Below are positions 22,261-32,488 of a stretch of 64,000 bases of DNA, in pieces (position 1 is the stretch's first letter; each line of letters opens with the position of its first letter). The stretch is from Hydractinia symbiolongicarpus (lineage: Eukaryota > Cnidaria > Hydrozoa > Anthoathecata > Hydractiniidae). The DNA lies in NCBI RefSeq assembly GCF_029227915.1, contig NC_079875.1, positions 11,033,001 through 11,097,000 on the forward strand. The letters run 5' to 3'. A program made the position numbers and the translations under genes. The notes beneath the pieces were generated by a model that worked only from the letters and a program-made list of their open reading frames with translations, had not been told where the DNA came from and ran no database searches.

Positions 22261-22849
22261 AAAAGGCTGATAGTCATTCCCATTCTGAAACTAAAGTGAC
22301 TCACGTGCAAAATATCAACAACTATGTTTGACTGCAAATCGCTGACGTTATGCTAGAAAAAGCAAGTAGCCCTCACCACTAAGCCAAGTTTGTTTGACTC
22401 TGTATCACAAAGGTCTTATTTATCTCAACGCATTAGCAAAAAGCTATATTAGAAAACTAAAGGCTAAAATACACGGTAAGTTTAAACGGGAGTTTAAATG
22501 TTAGATAAAAAGCTTACTGTATAAACAGGAAAAATGTACAACTTTATTCGGTTTTATAATTTTTTTTAGAAGTTGGACATGTTCAACTTTATTAAGAAAC
22601 ACTTTGTGAATTTTGCGCGGGAAAATTTTGTTAGCTTGAAGGGATTGAAGTTGGCTGACTGGGGTCTGAGAAGGAGGTTGACATGCTAATAAGATCAGAA
22701 TTCTCTGGGAATTGTATTTTAAGGAAACGTGAAACGTACTAGTGTACGTGTAGGGAGTAGATGTTATCGAAACGGAGGTAGGTATGGTACTAAGTGGACC
22801 GATCGCGAGCAAGTTTAATCCGGAGAGCGCTAACAACCTATTACACATG

Positions 22850-24245
22850 CTACTATTGAGTGTGATGTACATAATGAAGTTCAATCTCTCGGAAATAAAT
22901 TACAAAGGTTTGGAGAATTAGAAAGTATAGGTATACTAAAGAACGAAAAATCGTACTATGATAAATTTGCGGACACTATTTCTAAAACTATTGAAAATAG
23001 ATATGAAATTTCGCTACCGTTTAAAAAAAAACCATGCCATTTTGTCAGACAATCTCGAGCTCAGTAAACAACTGCACGGGAAATTGAAAGAAGAACCCGA
23101 GCTTTTGCGAAAGCATAATGCTAATTTTCTAGAAAAAAAACATTTGGGAATTATAGAAGAGGTCAAAACTGTTTGCAAAATTGGAGAAACGCACTAATTA
23201 CCACTCCAACCCATAATTCCTGATGACAAAAATACAAGTAAAGTGCGCGTCGTTTTCTTTTGCTTCTGTGAAAAAGAATGGACCAAGTTTAAATAAGTGT
23301 TTGTAAAATGGTGAGCAGCTCACGCCTATGTTGTATCATACTTCCACGCTTTCGTGCTTACCCGATAGCTCTTTTCGCAGATATAGAAAAGGCGTTCCTC
23401 AAAAATAGTGTAAGCGAAGCTGATCGGGATTATCTGAGATGTCTCTGTTTGACGAAGTTTTCGCAGAGAAACCCATCATCGTTCCAAATCGTTTTACTCG
23501 ATTAGTCTTTGGTGTCCCCAGCTCACCGTTTTGGTTACAAGACTATACGTGAACATATGAAACAATACGAACTTGATCCTGAATTCGTAAAAACCGTTTG
23601 AAAATCATTTCTTGTTGATAATTTTATCGGGGGAAGTGTAACCGTAGAAAAAGCTTTAAAACTCTTTAATTAGTTGCGCCTACGTTTGTTAGAAGGCTAT
23701 TTCTTACTCCAGAAATGGAGAACTAACAACAAGGAGCTTAGGGACATTTTTCAACTAACTATTACTAAGACATTATAGTACAGAAAGTTTCATAATAGAA
23801 AATTCTGGGAGTCACTTGGGACGACAATCGGGATGTTTTAATTATTGATTTCAATGGACTCGTTCAATTAGCTCGAACTTTGCATCCGACAAAAAGGAAC
23901 ATTCTAAAAGTTGTTTCATCGTTTTATGATCCGCTTGGTGTAATACAAGCATCATCAGCTTAAAATTTCCATAACATGAACTGTGCAAATGCAAAGTGAG
24001 TTGAGATGAAGACATTAAGGACGAATTAATAGACAGTTAGGAAAATCTTTTGTCAGAGTTGGACGGGATGGGTGAGGTAGAAGTTAAACGTAGATTCAAA
24101 CTCTCTCATTTAAGTCATTCAATTGGGGAACAAAAGGTCGTTCCACCTTCTCTAGAAATCAAAAGGCGACCTACAACATGTTAAGTAGTTCTAACGAATC
24201 GCCAAACTTTATCGACTGAAACAAAGGAACTGATTATTCTTAACC
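22850..24245 (+). pseudogene. pol: BEL/Pao reverse transcriptase remnant
   Basis: Segments in shifting frames read YEISLPFKKNHAILSDN-like sequence, then LHGKLKEEPELLRKHN (22958-23197), VRVVF..C..KNGPS (about 23245), ADIEKAFLKNSVSEADRDYL (23370-23440), RLVFGV.SSPFWLQ (23500) and FYDPLGVIQASSA (23915). These match the order in BEL/Pao polymerases, including the DIEKAF catalytic motif, although the YxDD region near 23615 reads LVDNF. Numerous stops are present, so there is no activity. Confidence 0.7.
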
Positions 24246-24251
24246 AATCGC

Positions 24252-24963
24252 ACCCGCGTGCGTTTAAGTGCGTATATCTCAGCGCGTATGATTCGCGTTT
24301 AATTGATCATATCTTAGTGCGTATAATTTGCGATTAGGAAGAAATCGAAGATTTCTTTTGATATTTTTACCACCGATATAAAGATCAAAGTAAGTAAAAA
24401 CTGAAAATTAAAAAAATAACATTTATGGGTGAGGAAAATCTATCAATAACGCCACACACACGGTGTTCTTATACTCTATATGAAGATTTGAAAGATGATA
24501 GAGTGTATAATTATCGGTACTTAAGAATGAGTCCAGACGGATTCCAACATTTATTAAGTTTAGTAAAAGGACGGACTGCAAGAGAAGACACCAATTTTTA
24601 AAAAAATATCCCGGCCGAGAAGCGCCTTCTTTTAACTTTAAGCTTTTTTTATGAAAATCAAAACAAGCTTGTCATAAACTGCCTTTATAACCAATAAAAG
24701 TCTAATAAAAAGTACATGCGCGTAACAGATCACTAAAAAATGTGAAAACAAACTTTCACTATAATGAAGTGCCGGTCTTCTTTGAACTTTAAACGACAAT
24801 ATCAAAAAGTTTTGATTTGCGCGATAGACGTTTATGTCCGTATAAGAGTGTATAAGTGCGTCTAACTGCTTATAAGTGCGTATAGCGTATATACGGACTT
24901 ATAAGCATATATACGCTTATAAGTATATATACGCAGTCATACGCACTTAAACGCACAGTGGGT
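24252..24963. mobile_element. Harbinger-derived non-autonomous element inside the BEL pol
   Basis: Imperfect inverted ends (GTGCGTTTAAGTGCGTAT near 24258, and ATACGCACTTAAACGCAC near 24940) enclose about 710 bases. Inside, from 24425, an open stretch reads YLRMSPDGFQHLLSLVKGR then IPAEKRLLLTL, the N-terminal pattern of PIF/Harbinger transposases, after which the catalytic part is missing. The right side is rich in short TATACGC/GCGTATA repeats. The 3-bp target duplication could not be fixed. I infer an internally deleted Harbinger copy. Confidence 0.5.
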
Positions 24964-24974
24964 ATCTAGCTTAA

Positions 24975-25403
24975 CCCCATTTGGTATGGGCTTTTTTGAC
25001 CCTTGTAAGTATGGGAGGGGTCATAAAGTGCCCGCGGGCTGTAACTTTTGTTCAGTTTGGTTTTAAGTGACGAAACTTGGCACAAAGAAGCATCAATATG
25101 TTGTGACTTAATTAGTGTCAAAATATTTAGATTGACATGTCATCACAGGAATCACATATTCATACAACTGGTTATTTTAAAAAGCATTTATTTTTAGCAC
25201 TACATTAAAAAAGTTGATATGACCACCTGAGGACAAAGTGACATTGACAGAACAATGTTTGGAAATACTTTTTTTTTATTTTCCGAAAGTCCAATAAAAG
25301 TTAGGAAAAGTCACAAGATTTCAGGTAATTTCATCCATTATTTAAAAAGTTATTAGACTTTGAAAATGCCGCGGGCACTTTATGCCCCCCATACCAAATA
25401 GGG
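24975..25403. mobile_element. piggyBac-type MITE with TTAA target duplication
   Basis: TTAA (24971-24974) is followed by CCCCATTTGGTATGGG. The other end reads CCCATACCAAATAGGG, followed by TTAA (25404-25407). A longer sub-terminal inverted match includes CATAAAGTGCCCGCGGGC against GCCGCGGGCACTTTATG. TTAA target sites and CCC-starting ends are the mark of piggyBac elements (established). At 429 bp with no coding capacity it is non-autonomous. It sits eight bases after the Harbinger-derived fragment, within the BEL integrase region. Confidence 0.85.
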
Positions 25404-25409
25404 TTAACG

Positions 25410-26450
25410 GAATTTAGACAAAGATACTGGGTGAGAAGTGGATAGATCTTTGTTACACAAATGTAACGTTTGTCGATACTATAAAGGAAGGAGCTGTAAG
25501 TATCCAAGCCAATCACCGCCCTGAATTTCGGTTAAATGACAGTCGCCTGTTTTAGGTGATAAGCTTAGACAATTTTGGATCAGTTTTTGTTTGAAACGCT
25601 GTCATTAAAGAAGAGCATACAGTTATGCACAATGTCTGGGTTACGTTATACATGCGCAGCCAGTAAGAGCAGTACTACCAGACCTAACACCAAGTTTAAG
25701 TTCCGCATCCTTTATACGTTGTTTCCGTAGGCTCGTATCACGGAGAGGTTGAAAGTTTTGTCTCAAACTTGCGAGTACAGTGGCATTTTAATCTACCGTT
25801 AGCCCCTTGGCATGTTTTTTTACCGCATTTTTCGGAGCACTAAGGAATTGTTAGAAAAGGATTTAGGAAACGCTAAATTGTCTTACGAAGAGCTGCAAAC
25901 CATACTGTTCGAAGTGTAAATGATTTCACATAATCGACCTTTAACTTGCGTTTATCAAAATGAATTTGAAGACTGTGTAGCTCCAAATAATTTATTGTTT
26001 GGCAGACTGCTTAGCCATATGTCTAACAACGCCACTCAGTTGTCGTATAAATCTTTTGATATCGCATCATAAGTACTAAAGTTAACACTTTAATCCATCA
26101 CTTTTGGGAGCGTTGGCGGAAAGAATATGTAGTAAACTTACGGGAAACTTATAGATCGTTTTCAAAAAACTCTAATTTGCAAATCAAGCGCCTTAAGATG
26201 TAGTGACGAACAAATGTCAGGATCATTGTTGAGAATTAAAGTTGTAACCGAGTTCTATAAGGGACAAGATAATCAAGTAAGTGAAGCCTTGGTATGAACC
26301 CGAACCTTGACTTTTAGAAGACCATTCAGCAAACTTTTTTAATCGAGTACGTTAAGAATTCGGAAATTAATGACAACCTTGAAAAGACGAACAGGGGACC
26401 TTGAAGGGAAGCCGTTAAATTTAGGCCAATCACGAAGGAAGTTGGCTACT
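25410..26450 (+). pseudogene. int: BEL/Pao integrase remnant
   Basis: After the MITE the frame resumes with EFRQRYWVRSGR and a Cys-rich C..CRYYKG phrase of the zinc-binding region. Then come WVTLYM.CAASKS near 25645, QWHFNLPLAPWH near 25775, KDLGNAKLSYEELQT-like sequence near 25865, NRPLTCVYQNEFEDCVAPNN (25940-25995) and LLFGRLLSHMS. These are hallmark BEL/Pao integrase C-terminal phrases. Stops and frameshifts are frequent. It would have inserted the cDNA in an active element. Confidence 0.7.
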
Positions 26451-26527
26451 TAAACTGTGTATATTGTTTATTTTTTATATTTTTGGGAGTTTTTAAATAT
26501 TTAGCCCCGTAAATATTTGGTGGGGGA

Positions 26528-26940
26528 GTGTTCAATTATTATTATGGCATTTCATCGCAGACTCCTAAAGTCACGTGATCGCATATATGCACGGCACATT
26601 TTTATCTTTTTCTCAAGTGTCTAATACAGTTCTCTAGCGATCAAGTTATTTTTCAGGCTACTTAATAAATAGTTTACGATAGCGACTTTACCACGTCGGC
26701 TGCAAAACTATTGTGTAAGAAGCGTATATTGCGGAATTGACACACAAAATCGACTTTAAAACAGCCGCTGCAAAACTATTGCGTAATTAATTATGCAAAA
26801 AAAAGGTAAACCAATATGTTGGCATAATCCACGGGTTCGCCCGTCCTTTTTATACCGCATTGCGTGCTTCTCGCTATTGCCAAGCTAAGCTACATTTTTG
26901 CGCGACAGACAGACGTATACGGGTATTATAATATAGAAAA
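26528..26940. repeat. Candidate 3' LTR start and adjoining dispersed repeat
   Basis: TGTTCAATTATTATTATGGC follows the end of the BEL pol exactly where a 3' LTR normally starts, but with no 5' LTR in the window the LTR cannot be confirmed. From about 26815 the sequence matches, in inverted orientation, the repeat at 31960-32170 (ACGGGTTCGCCCGTCC, then GACAGACAGACG near the end), and it finishes in ATTATAATATAG. Confidence 0.4.
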
Positions 26941-27179
26941 AACGCCGTAAAACGTAAACTTTTTTTTAAATGGCTTAAATCTTTTTAAAAAGTAACACGT
27001 AGTAGCTCTAGCGACATAAAACCCGAACGTACAAAAATATTAAAATTTTCACTATTTGTGAATTCAAATCCACTTCGATTTCTAACCTTCATTTTCTACT
27101 TCTAACTGTATTTTACTACTTCTAACTACATTCTTCACTTCATTTCTTGCTTCTGAAGTTTCTTTTGTCATTCTATAAA
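26941..27179. repeat. Dispersed repeat, inverted copy near 41740-42010
   Basis: Reading the opposite strand, TATGTCGCTAGAG, TTTGGATTCACAAATAGT-like sequence and the run of (A)GTTAGAAGTAG units match 41740-42010. Both copies contain short tandem TTCTAACT/AGTTAGAA units. There is no coding content. Confidence 0.55.
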
Positions 27180-27675
27180 TAAATTAAAAACAGATGCAGC
27201 GTTTTTTTAATCAGGTAAATTAAAAAATAGATAATAAGCAAGTAAAAACGCAACTTACCATTGACTACTAACTACAAAATTTTACGACGCCAATGTTGGT
27301 TATTATTTTTTCTTCTTTTTACTTCACAACACAACTCCTGTCGGTCAACATGGAATTAAATTATTTTGGTTAATTAATTTCTCTATTAAAAATGTCGTGG
27401 GACTTCAGTAACCGTGTTACGAATTCCCTACATGAACAAGATACAATGTAATGATTACTAACTCATTGTGTAGTTATAATAATAGCGAATAGCCTTTAAA
27501 CTAAAATTTTACGCTTGGGAAATATGTTTTTATAAAATTTAGGAAAGCATGCGAAGTTAATATTGTAATACTGTCTGAAAAGCACCGCAGGTTATAATCC
27601 TTTTCTCATTAAAACCTCCGAATTTATTTCATGTAAAAAGCCATTATAGCACTTTCTACAAACATTACAAGCCAG
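27180..27675. repeat. Dispersed repeat copy 2, direct copy of 1870-2480
   Basis: Aligned with 1870-2480 through GCAACTTACCA, AAAATGTCGTGGGACTTCAG, CATGAACAAGATACAATGTA and ACGCTTGGGAAATATG. It lacks about 100 bases of copy 1 and has no gene. Its existence shows that the sequence around the left edge of the PolB element is a family found elsewhere. Confidence 0.7.
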
Positions 27676-29357
27676 ATATATACCTAAAATAAAATATTTT
27701 TAACTTGTCTATGTGCATCTCATATGCATAACTATTATGTTCCGCAAAATCATGAGACAAAAAATTTTTAATACGCGTAAAATCAAGTTGCGCCTGGATG
27801 TGTCATTAAATACATTGTAGTCTTTCTTTTGATGTCAATTTTCTTCCCGTTAAATGATATTTGCTGACACCGAAGATAATTTTTATTATGAAGAGGTTCT
27901 ATGTCCAGGGTACCCTGCGGAAACTTAGGGTGATTTAACACAGAGGTAAGAATAAAGTGATTATGCTCTGCCCAGCATGTGCTAGTGTTAAAAGGAAGAA
28001 GGCAAATTTTCATTTGATTTTATTGAATTATTTTGTTGTATTACTACGCACTGACAAAGCGTATTAATAAAAACAAAAACAAACAGAAATGTTCTTAAAG
28101 TGCAAAAAAATGTTTCCCAATACTGTCCTTACCCCATTATTTCCGCTTCTCTGTTAATTTAATGTTAATTACAGCATGAATTACAAAATCTTTCCAATAC
28201 TCATATTTTTTACCTGCATTTATTTCCGCGTCTACAAAAGTAGAGTGATAACTTGAAAACCACGAATCACCGTGGTATACGTAATCAAGAAAGGAGAAAT
28301 TTTACATCTTTATAGATTATTTTTTCTTTAGCCAATAATCGCCACTAAAGCATGGGAATCCAATTATTACTTGAAACAGACCCTTTACAAAACCTGTTTT
28401 TAAAGGACAGGCGAACAGCCGCAGTACGGCTGCTGATTGAAAATTTATGATGTCAGAGATAATTTCAAAGACCAGATCCGCTGGTCTGGAATATCCCGTA
28501 ATATCTTGACAATTGTTTAGTTTTTGTAATATCTAGTGAAAAATGGCTTTAAACAAAAAAGATTTGTGTTTTTATGTTAAAGGTTTAATTAAAGCTACTT
28601 GTTTAAAAAAAAGTCGATAATCACACTGTTTTTACGAAGCCATTTAGCTTCGCGAGCGAAGCGAAATTGTGGAGCACGTTTGCTACACCCGAGGCGATAA
28701 CGACTTTTAAGATATCGCCCATCGCCACTATATTCTTCCACTCACCCTTTTCCATTTGTTAACACCACGTTTATAAACGTTTTACATTCTCGTCTTTCCT
28801 GACTTCGCTACAAAAAGGATTTTAATTGTATTTTAACGGTCACGTTCAGCGTAAGGGTGGCTCTTTCCTCGTCAACACTTAGAATAAATACAAACCTCGC
28901 ATGTTTTACTTTTACCAATGCATTCTCAGTAAAACCACGTAAACGATTTTTGAATAATACAGTTTACAGCTTTCCATGTGTCTTATTTAAAAAACGAAAG
29001 CGAAAGTCTACCTAATTTGCTCTCCATTTCATTTCCTCTGCCAAATTTTAATTTTTCCGCACATTTGTTGTTTACATACACTTCTCCGCAGAGCTCAAAT
29101 AAAAAACGGGAGTATTTCATAATATATTGAGCTGTCTGTCTGTGCGCAAGAAAAAAGTTTTGTTATGAATACACGCAATGGTTGCGCATAGCTAAAACTT
29201 TTTTAACTTTTTACCACGCTATTTTAAAATTTTATTTAGCTTTTTGCGTGATTTAATTTCAAAAGTTTCTTATAAAAAAAGCTTAAAAAGTCGATTGAGA
29301 CTCAGTATAGGGTTAATATGTTCTGAGCCTTATGTCGACCTAAATTTTTGGACAAAC
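27676..29357. other. No gene recognised
   Basis: 1.7 kb of AT-rich sequence. A short palindromic phrase, TTAGCTTCGCGAGCGAAGCG, occurs near 28647. Open frames such as the one at 27783-28013 (minus) have no recognisable domain. I see no RNA gene. Confidence 0.5.
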
Positions 29358-29701
29358 TACAGTTGACTCTCTCTATCTCGACTACCCTCTATCTCGAACA
29401 TCTCTCTATCTCGAACCAAAGTCTCGGTCCCTTGGACATTTGTGTAGGCTCTAAGCTATTTTCCTCTCTTTATCTCGAACCTCTCTATCTCGAATACCTC
29501 TCTATCTCGAACCAAAATCTCGGTCCCGTCTGACTGTTTCTCTCTCTATCTCGAACTTTTCCGGATTTAAGAACCTATTTACACTAAAAATCGAATTAAA
29601 ATGTTCCATTTTCGAACGAAAATGTTTGACGTTCGAATTCTAAAGTCACTCACAAAACATTGTTTACAGTGTTTTGAACCAGAAACCTTCTTGAGGTGAA
29701 G

Positions 29702-30103
29702 ATGTCGGCTTTAAAAAGAAAACTCAATAACGTTTCTTTAATTCAAAAATGTCAAATAATTCGGGAAATCGAGAAAGGAATGTCAAACAAGGAGGCAGCA
29801 GAAAAATACGGGATCCCCCAAAATACAATTTCAACTTGGATGAAAAAAAAACATAAGATCCTACAAAGCTTGGAAGAACAAAAAACCGCGTCTGGTTCGA
29901 AAAAGGTTCGAGGCTGTGATTATGAGCAGATAGACAAGGCTGTTTTCAAATGGTTTACTGTTCAAAGAAGCCAAAACATTCCGATCGATGGCAATTTGAT
30001 AAAAGAAATGGCACTCAGTTTTGCTAAAAACTTTGATTGTTCAAGTTTCAAGGCTTCCGATGGTTGGCTGGACAAATGGAAAAGTGTAGTATTGATCTTT
30101 TGA
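29702..30103 (+). pseudogene. CENP-B-like DNA-binding half of a Tigger transposase
   Basis: ATG at 29702 opens a frame of 133 residues. A psq/CENP-B N-terminal helix-turn-helix reads KCQIIREIEKGMSNKEAAEK then GIPQNTISTWMKKK. A second Tc5/CENP-B-type domain follows, with AVFKWFTVQRSQNIPI, KEMALSFAKNF and DGWLDKWK, where the frame runs into an early stop (VVLIF). In full transposases the DDD catalytic domain follows this point. The loss reflects an internal deletion near 30080-30090. As it stands the frame could make a stand-alone DNA-binding protein for the element ends. Expression is unknown. Confidence 0.8.
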
Positions 30104-30231
30104 AAGATCTAGCAATGTGTTGCGAAAAAGGCAATGAAATGCAAATGCTTATCTCCAAATTCGAAAAAATGTATAATGAAGACAGAGTGGCATCACTTAA
30201 ACAAAAAGACATAACCGATTTCTTTAAATGA
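30085..30231 (+). pseudogene. Tigger transposase C-terminal tail with PIP box
   Basis: In another frame after the deletion joint, a 48-residue tail reads CSIDLLKDLAMCCEKGNEM and ends LKQKDITDFFK at the stop. QKDITDFF fits the PCNA-interacting (PIP) consensus Q-x-x-[ILM]-x-x-F-F exactly, with basic residues on both sides. PCNA binding by pogo transposase through such a motif is established from Drosophila work. The frame is shifted relative to the DNA-binding half, so it is not made as a fusion here unless frameshifting occurs. Confidence 0.65.
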
Positions 30232-30460
30232 AGCTGTAAATCTATTTTATGTATTTATTTTAAAAGAAGTCTTGTGCATTGAGTATTAACATTTTAACAT
30301 CTCTCATTGACCTCTATCAACTCCCGATACACTAAAGGTTAAAAATACGTTTTTTACGAAAAAATCCAATTTTTGTCAATTTTTCTCTATCTCGAACTTT
30401 CTCTATCTCGAACAAATTTTCTGGTCCCTTGCGAGTTCGAGATAGAGAGAGTCAACTGTA

Positions 30461-30899
30461 TAGGTTCTTATGAAAACAAAAACATGCATTTTTTAATACT
30501 TTAGTGTCCATAAGTATATCTTTCCAGGGCCCATATGACTACCATAGGTAAATTTTATACCAGGTGAAAAAAAGAAGCGCGAAATACTAATACAAGAAGT
30601 ATGTATGACCAGTGAATTCCCGTTGATCTATTCCACGGGCTACCGACTACTCTATTTAATAATAACCGTCTGTCTGTGTGTCTGCGAAAGCCGCGTGCCG
30701 TTACGGGAACACGATATTTTGTAAACTACGCTCCGATACCAAATGCGATACATTTTTACCGACTTTGTTTTGACCGGTCGCACGTAATATACCAATCACG
30801 ACGCCTAATTCTTTTGAAAAACAAACCAAGATTTTCACTTAAAAAAACAATCCAAGATGATTTTGCGGCTGGACAAAGGCCATTTTGATATTGAAAGTG
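30461..30899. repeat. Dispersed repeat of the GTCTGTCTGTGTGTCTGCG family
   Basis: From about 30640 the sequence reads TTTAATAATAACCGTCTGTC, then GCGAAAGCCGCGTGCCGTTA, and continues to about 30890. Related starts occur near 31965, 32085 and 35655, and inverted near 26930. The open frame 30676-30888 is a by-product of the repeat. No terminal structure could be defined. Confidence 0.5.
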
Positions 30900-31960
30900 G
30901 TCTTGTTATTTTTTAGCCACGCAAAGGTCTTAAACGCACCAGTTTTAGAACTTTTGGCTAGAAACGAAGATTTTGCTACCTAGCTAGCCATTTAGAGCAT
31001 TACTTATTACTATTCAGTATGGTATAAAAGCTTTTTATCCTAGCCAACATTTCTTTCTATTTCGAGGCTGTGGCTATTTAGCTAGAGAAGTGAAAGTATA
31101 AAAATGCAGTTTGGCTATACAACAATATTTTTAAGCAATAATTCTCATGCTAAATGCAGAAAACCCTTTCTGCTAATAAAATGGCTGAGCGATTGTTGTA
31201 GCTGGCCCAGTAACGACGGGCTGTTCCCTGTGTTTTTATTTAAACTAAAGTTTCAATGAAGTTTTTTGGAAAAGAATAATACGCTTACACGCCTGTTCAA
31301 CTCTGTTTAACCAAAGAGATTTAATAAAAGAAATAAATATTATACCTCTTTGGTGTAACTGTACTATGCGCTTAGCCCAGTTAACAACAGACTATTTTTT
31401 CGGAAAAAGCTGTTACGCCTATGCGCTTGTACAAAGGGGTCAGCCCACAGTGAGAATTTTTAAATCTTTTCTCGGTAATCCCGGTTGTATGGATGTGCAA
31501 CAATGGACTGTTTCTTGTGTTCTTATTTAAACAGAGTCTGCGAGAAAGTTTTGTTTGGGTGTGTCCCTATGCGCCTGTACAACACCGTTTAACTGTAATA
31601 AGCGCTCAGCCCGGTGTCACGATTAATTTTTTAACTTTCAGAAAAAGTTATTCTGAAAAATAAAATAATAATGACCGATTGTTTTTGCTATTGCAGGGTA
31701 ACAACGGTTTGTAAACTCTATTTTTATTTAAGCTATTGAGGGAAAGTTATTCTTGAAAAATATGCTACAGTCCCAACACCATAATGGTGCATATACGCGC
31801 TTCACTTGATTTACGACATACTGTATACCTGTACTAAAACGCTCCACCTGATTGTGCGACACAGTTTACGGCTCTTATTAAGCACTCCACAGAGTGTTCA
31901 ACGCCAGGTCATACCTTGACTTGTGGCTTACCCTGGCGTTTCGACGGCAGGGTTCCCGGC
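30900..31960. repeat. Third copy of the PolB element's terminal region
   Basis: This kilobase aligns with the right terminal repeat (about 19850-20790) in the same orientation: AAAATGCAGTTTGGCTA, TCATGCTAAATGCAG, GTAACGACGGGCTGTT, AAGTTTTTTGGAAAA and CATACTGTATACCTGTACTA all have counterparts. It contains the same degenerate internal units and ends in the same GTTCAACGCCAGGTC phrase. No viral gene lies beside it, so it is an orphan terminal-repeat copy or a member of a broader repeat family. Confidence 0.65.
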
Positions 31961-32172
31961 TAGTCTCTTCAATAATAAATGTATTCCGTCTGTCTGTTCG
32001 TACGTCTGTTTGTTACAGAAACACAAAGTGCGATATATAAAGGACGGGCGAACCCGTGGATTTTTCCTCGGATTAACGGCTAGTCTCTTTAATAATAGCC
32101 GTATTCCGTCTGTCTGTGTGTCTTAAAAGGCGCATCCTGTTACGGAAACACAAAATGCGATATATGAAGGAC
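31961..32172. repeat. Tandem pair of dispersed repeats
   Basis: Two successive copies start GGCTAGTCTCTTTAATAATA (about 31958 and 32077), each followed by CCGTCTGTCTG and AACACAAA(G/A)TGCGATATAT. The first includes GACGGGCGAACCCGTGGATT. They form a direct repeat with a period of about 120 bases. Confidence 0.55.
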
Positions 32173-32174
32173 TA

Positions 32175-32400
32175 CCTTAAGGGAACTTATTTTGGCGGGA
32201 ACTAATTTTGGCGGACGAAGGAAATCTAAAAAAAATTTAATTTTGGCGGGAACTAATTTTGGCGGATCAACGAAATTTTTAATTTTGGCGGGAACTTATT
32301 TTGGCGGGTGGCGGTTTTTTTTAATTTTGGCGGGAACTTATTTTGGCGGGTCAGCGGATTTTTTAATTTTGGCGGGAACTAATTTTGGCGAGTGAAGGAT
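32175..32400. repeat. Left sub-terminal array of GGCGGGAACT units
   Basis: Four to five units of the form AATTTTGGCGGGAACTTATT with TTGGCGG and A/T-rich spacers of 10-20 bases. The minus-strand transposase gene ends about 90 bases inside the array. Such arrays are typical candidate transposase-binding sites (inference). Confidence 0.8.
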
Positions 32401-32488
32401 TTTTTCAAATTTCAACGAAAATTTTCTTTGGTAAAGATGTAGAAATAAGCATTACAAAGCAAAGAATTTTAAAACAAATACTAAAAAT

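Larger units (their letters stand above)
21452..26527 (+). mobile_element. 5'-truncated, decayed BEL/Pao retrotransposon
   Basis: Reading with many stops and shifts, the plus strand gives in order the BEL/Pao gag core (21452-21790), gag zinc knuckles (22046-22260), reverse transcriptase (about 22900-24240) and integrase (25410-26450). It ends in the characteristic IFGGGVF-type sequence just before TGTTCAATTATT at 26528, where a 3' LTR would begin. The 5' LTR is missing. The pol gene is split by two later insertions at about 24252-24963 and 24975-25403. The element is non-functional and clearly old. Confidence 0.75.
29360..30458. mobile_element. Internally deleted pogo/Tigger transposon
   Basis: TA (29358-29359) precedes CAGTTGACTCTCTCTATC, and the other end reads GATAGAGAGAGTCAACTG followed by TA (30459-30460). 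TA target sites and CAG-starting ends define the Tc1/mariner-pogo group. Just inside both ends are repeated TCTCTATCTCGAA units (about five on the left, two on the right). The 1099 bp element encodes the DNA-binding half and the extreme C terminus of a pogo transposase but lacks the catalytic core, so it cannot move by itself. Confidence 0.9.

Noticed and set aside
29360-29560. CRISPR-like regular TCTCTATCTCGAA repeats
   Set aside because: They are sub-terminal repeats of a Tigger transposon in a eukaryotic genome, without spacers of uniform length or cas genes.
32192-32395. Frame rich in LILAGTNFGG repeats
   Set aside because: It translates the sub-terminal transposon repeats and has no protein-like features otherwise.
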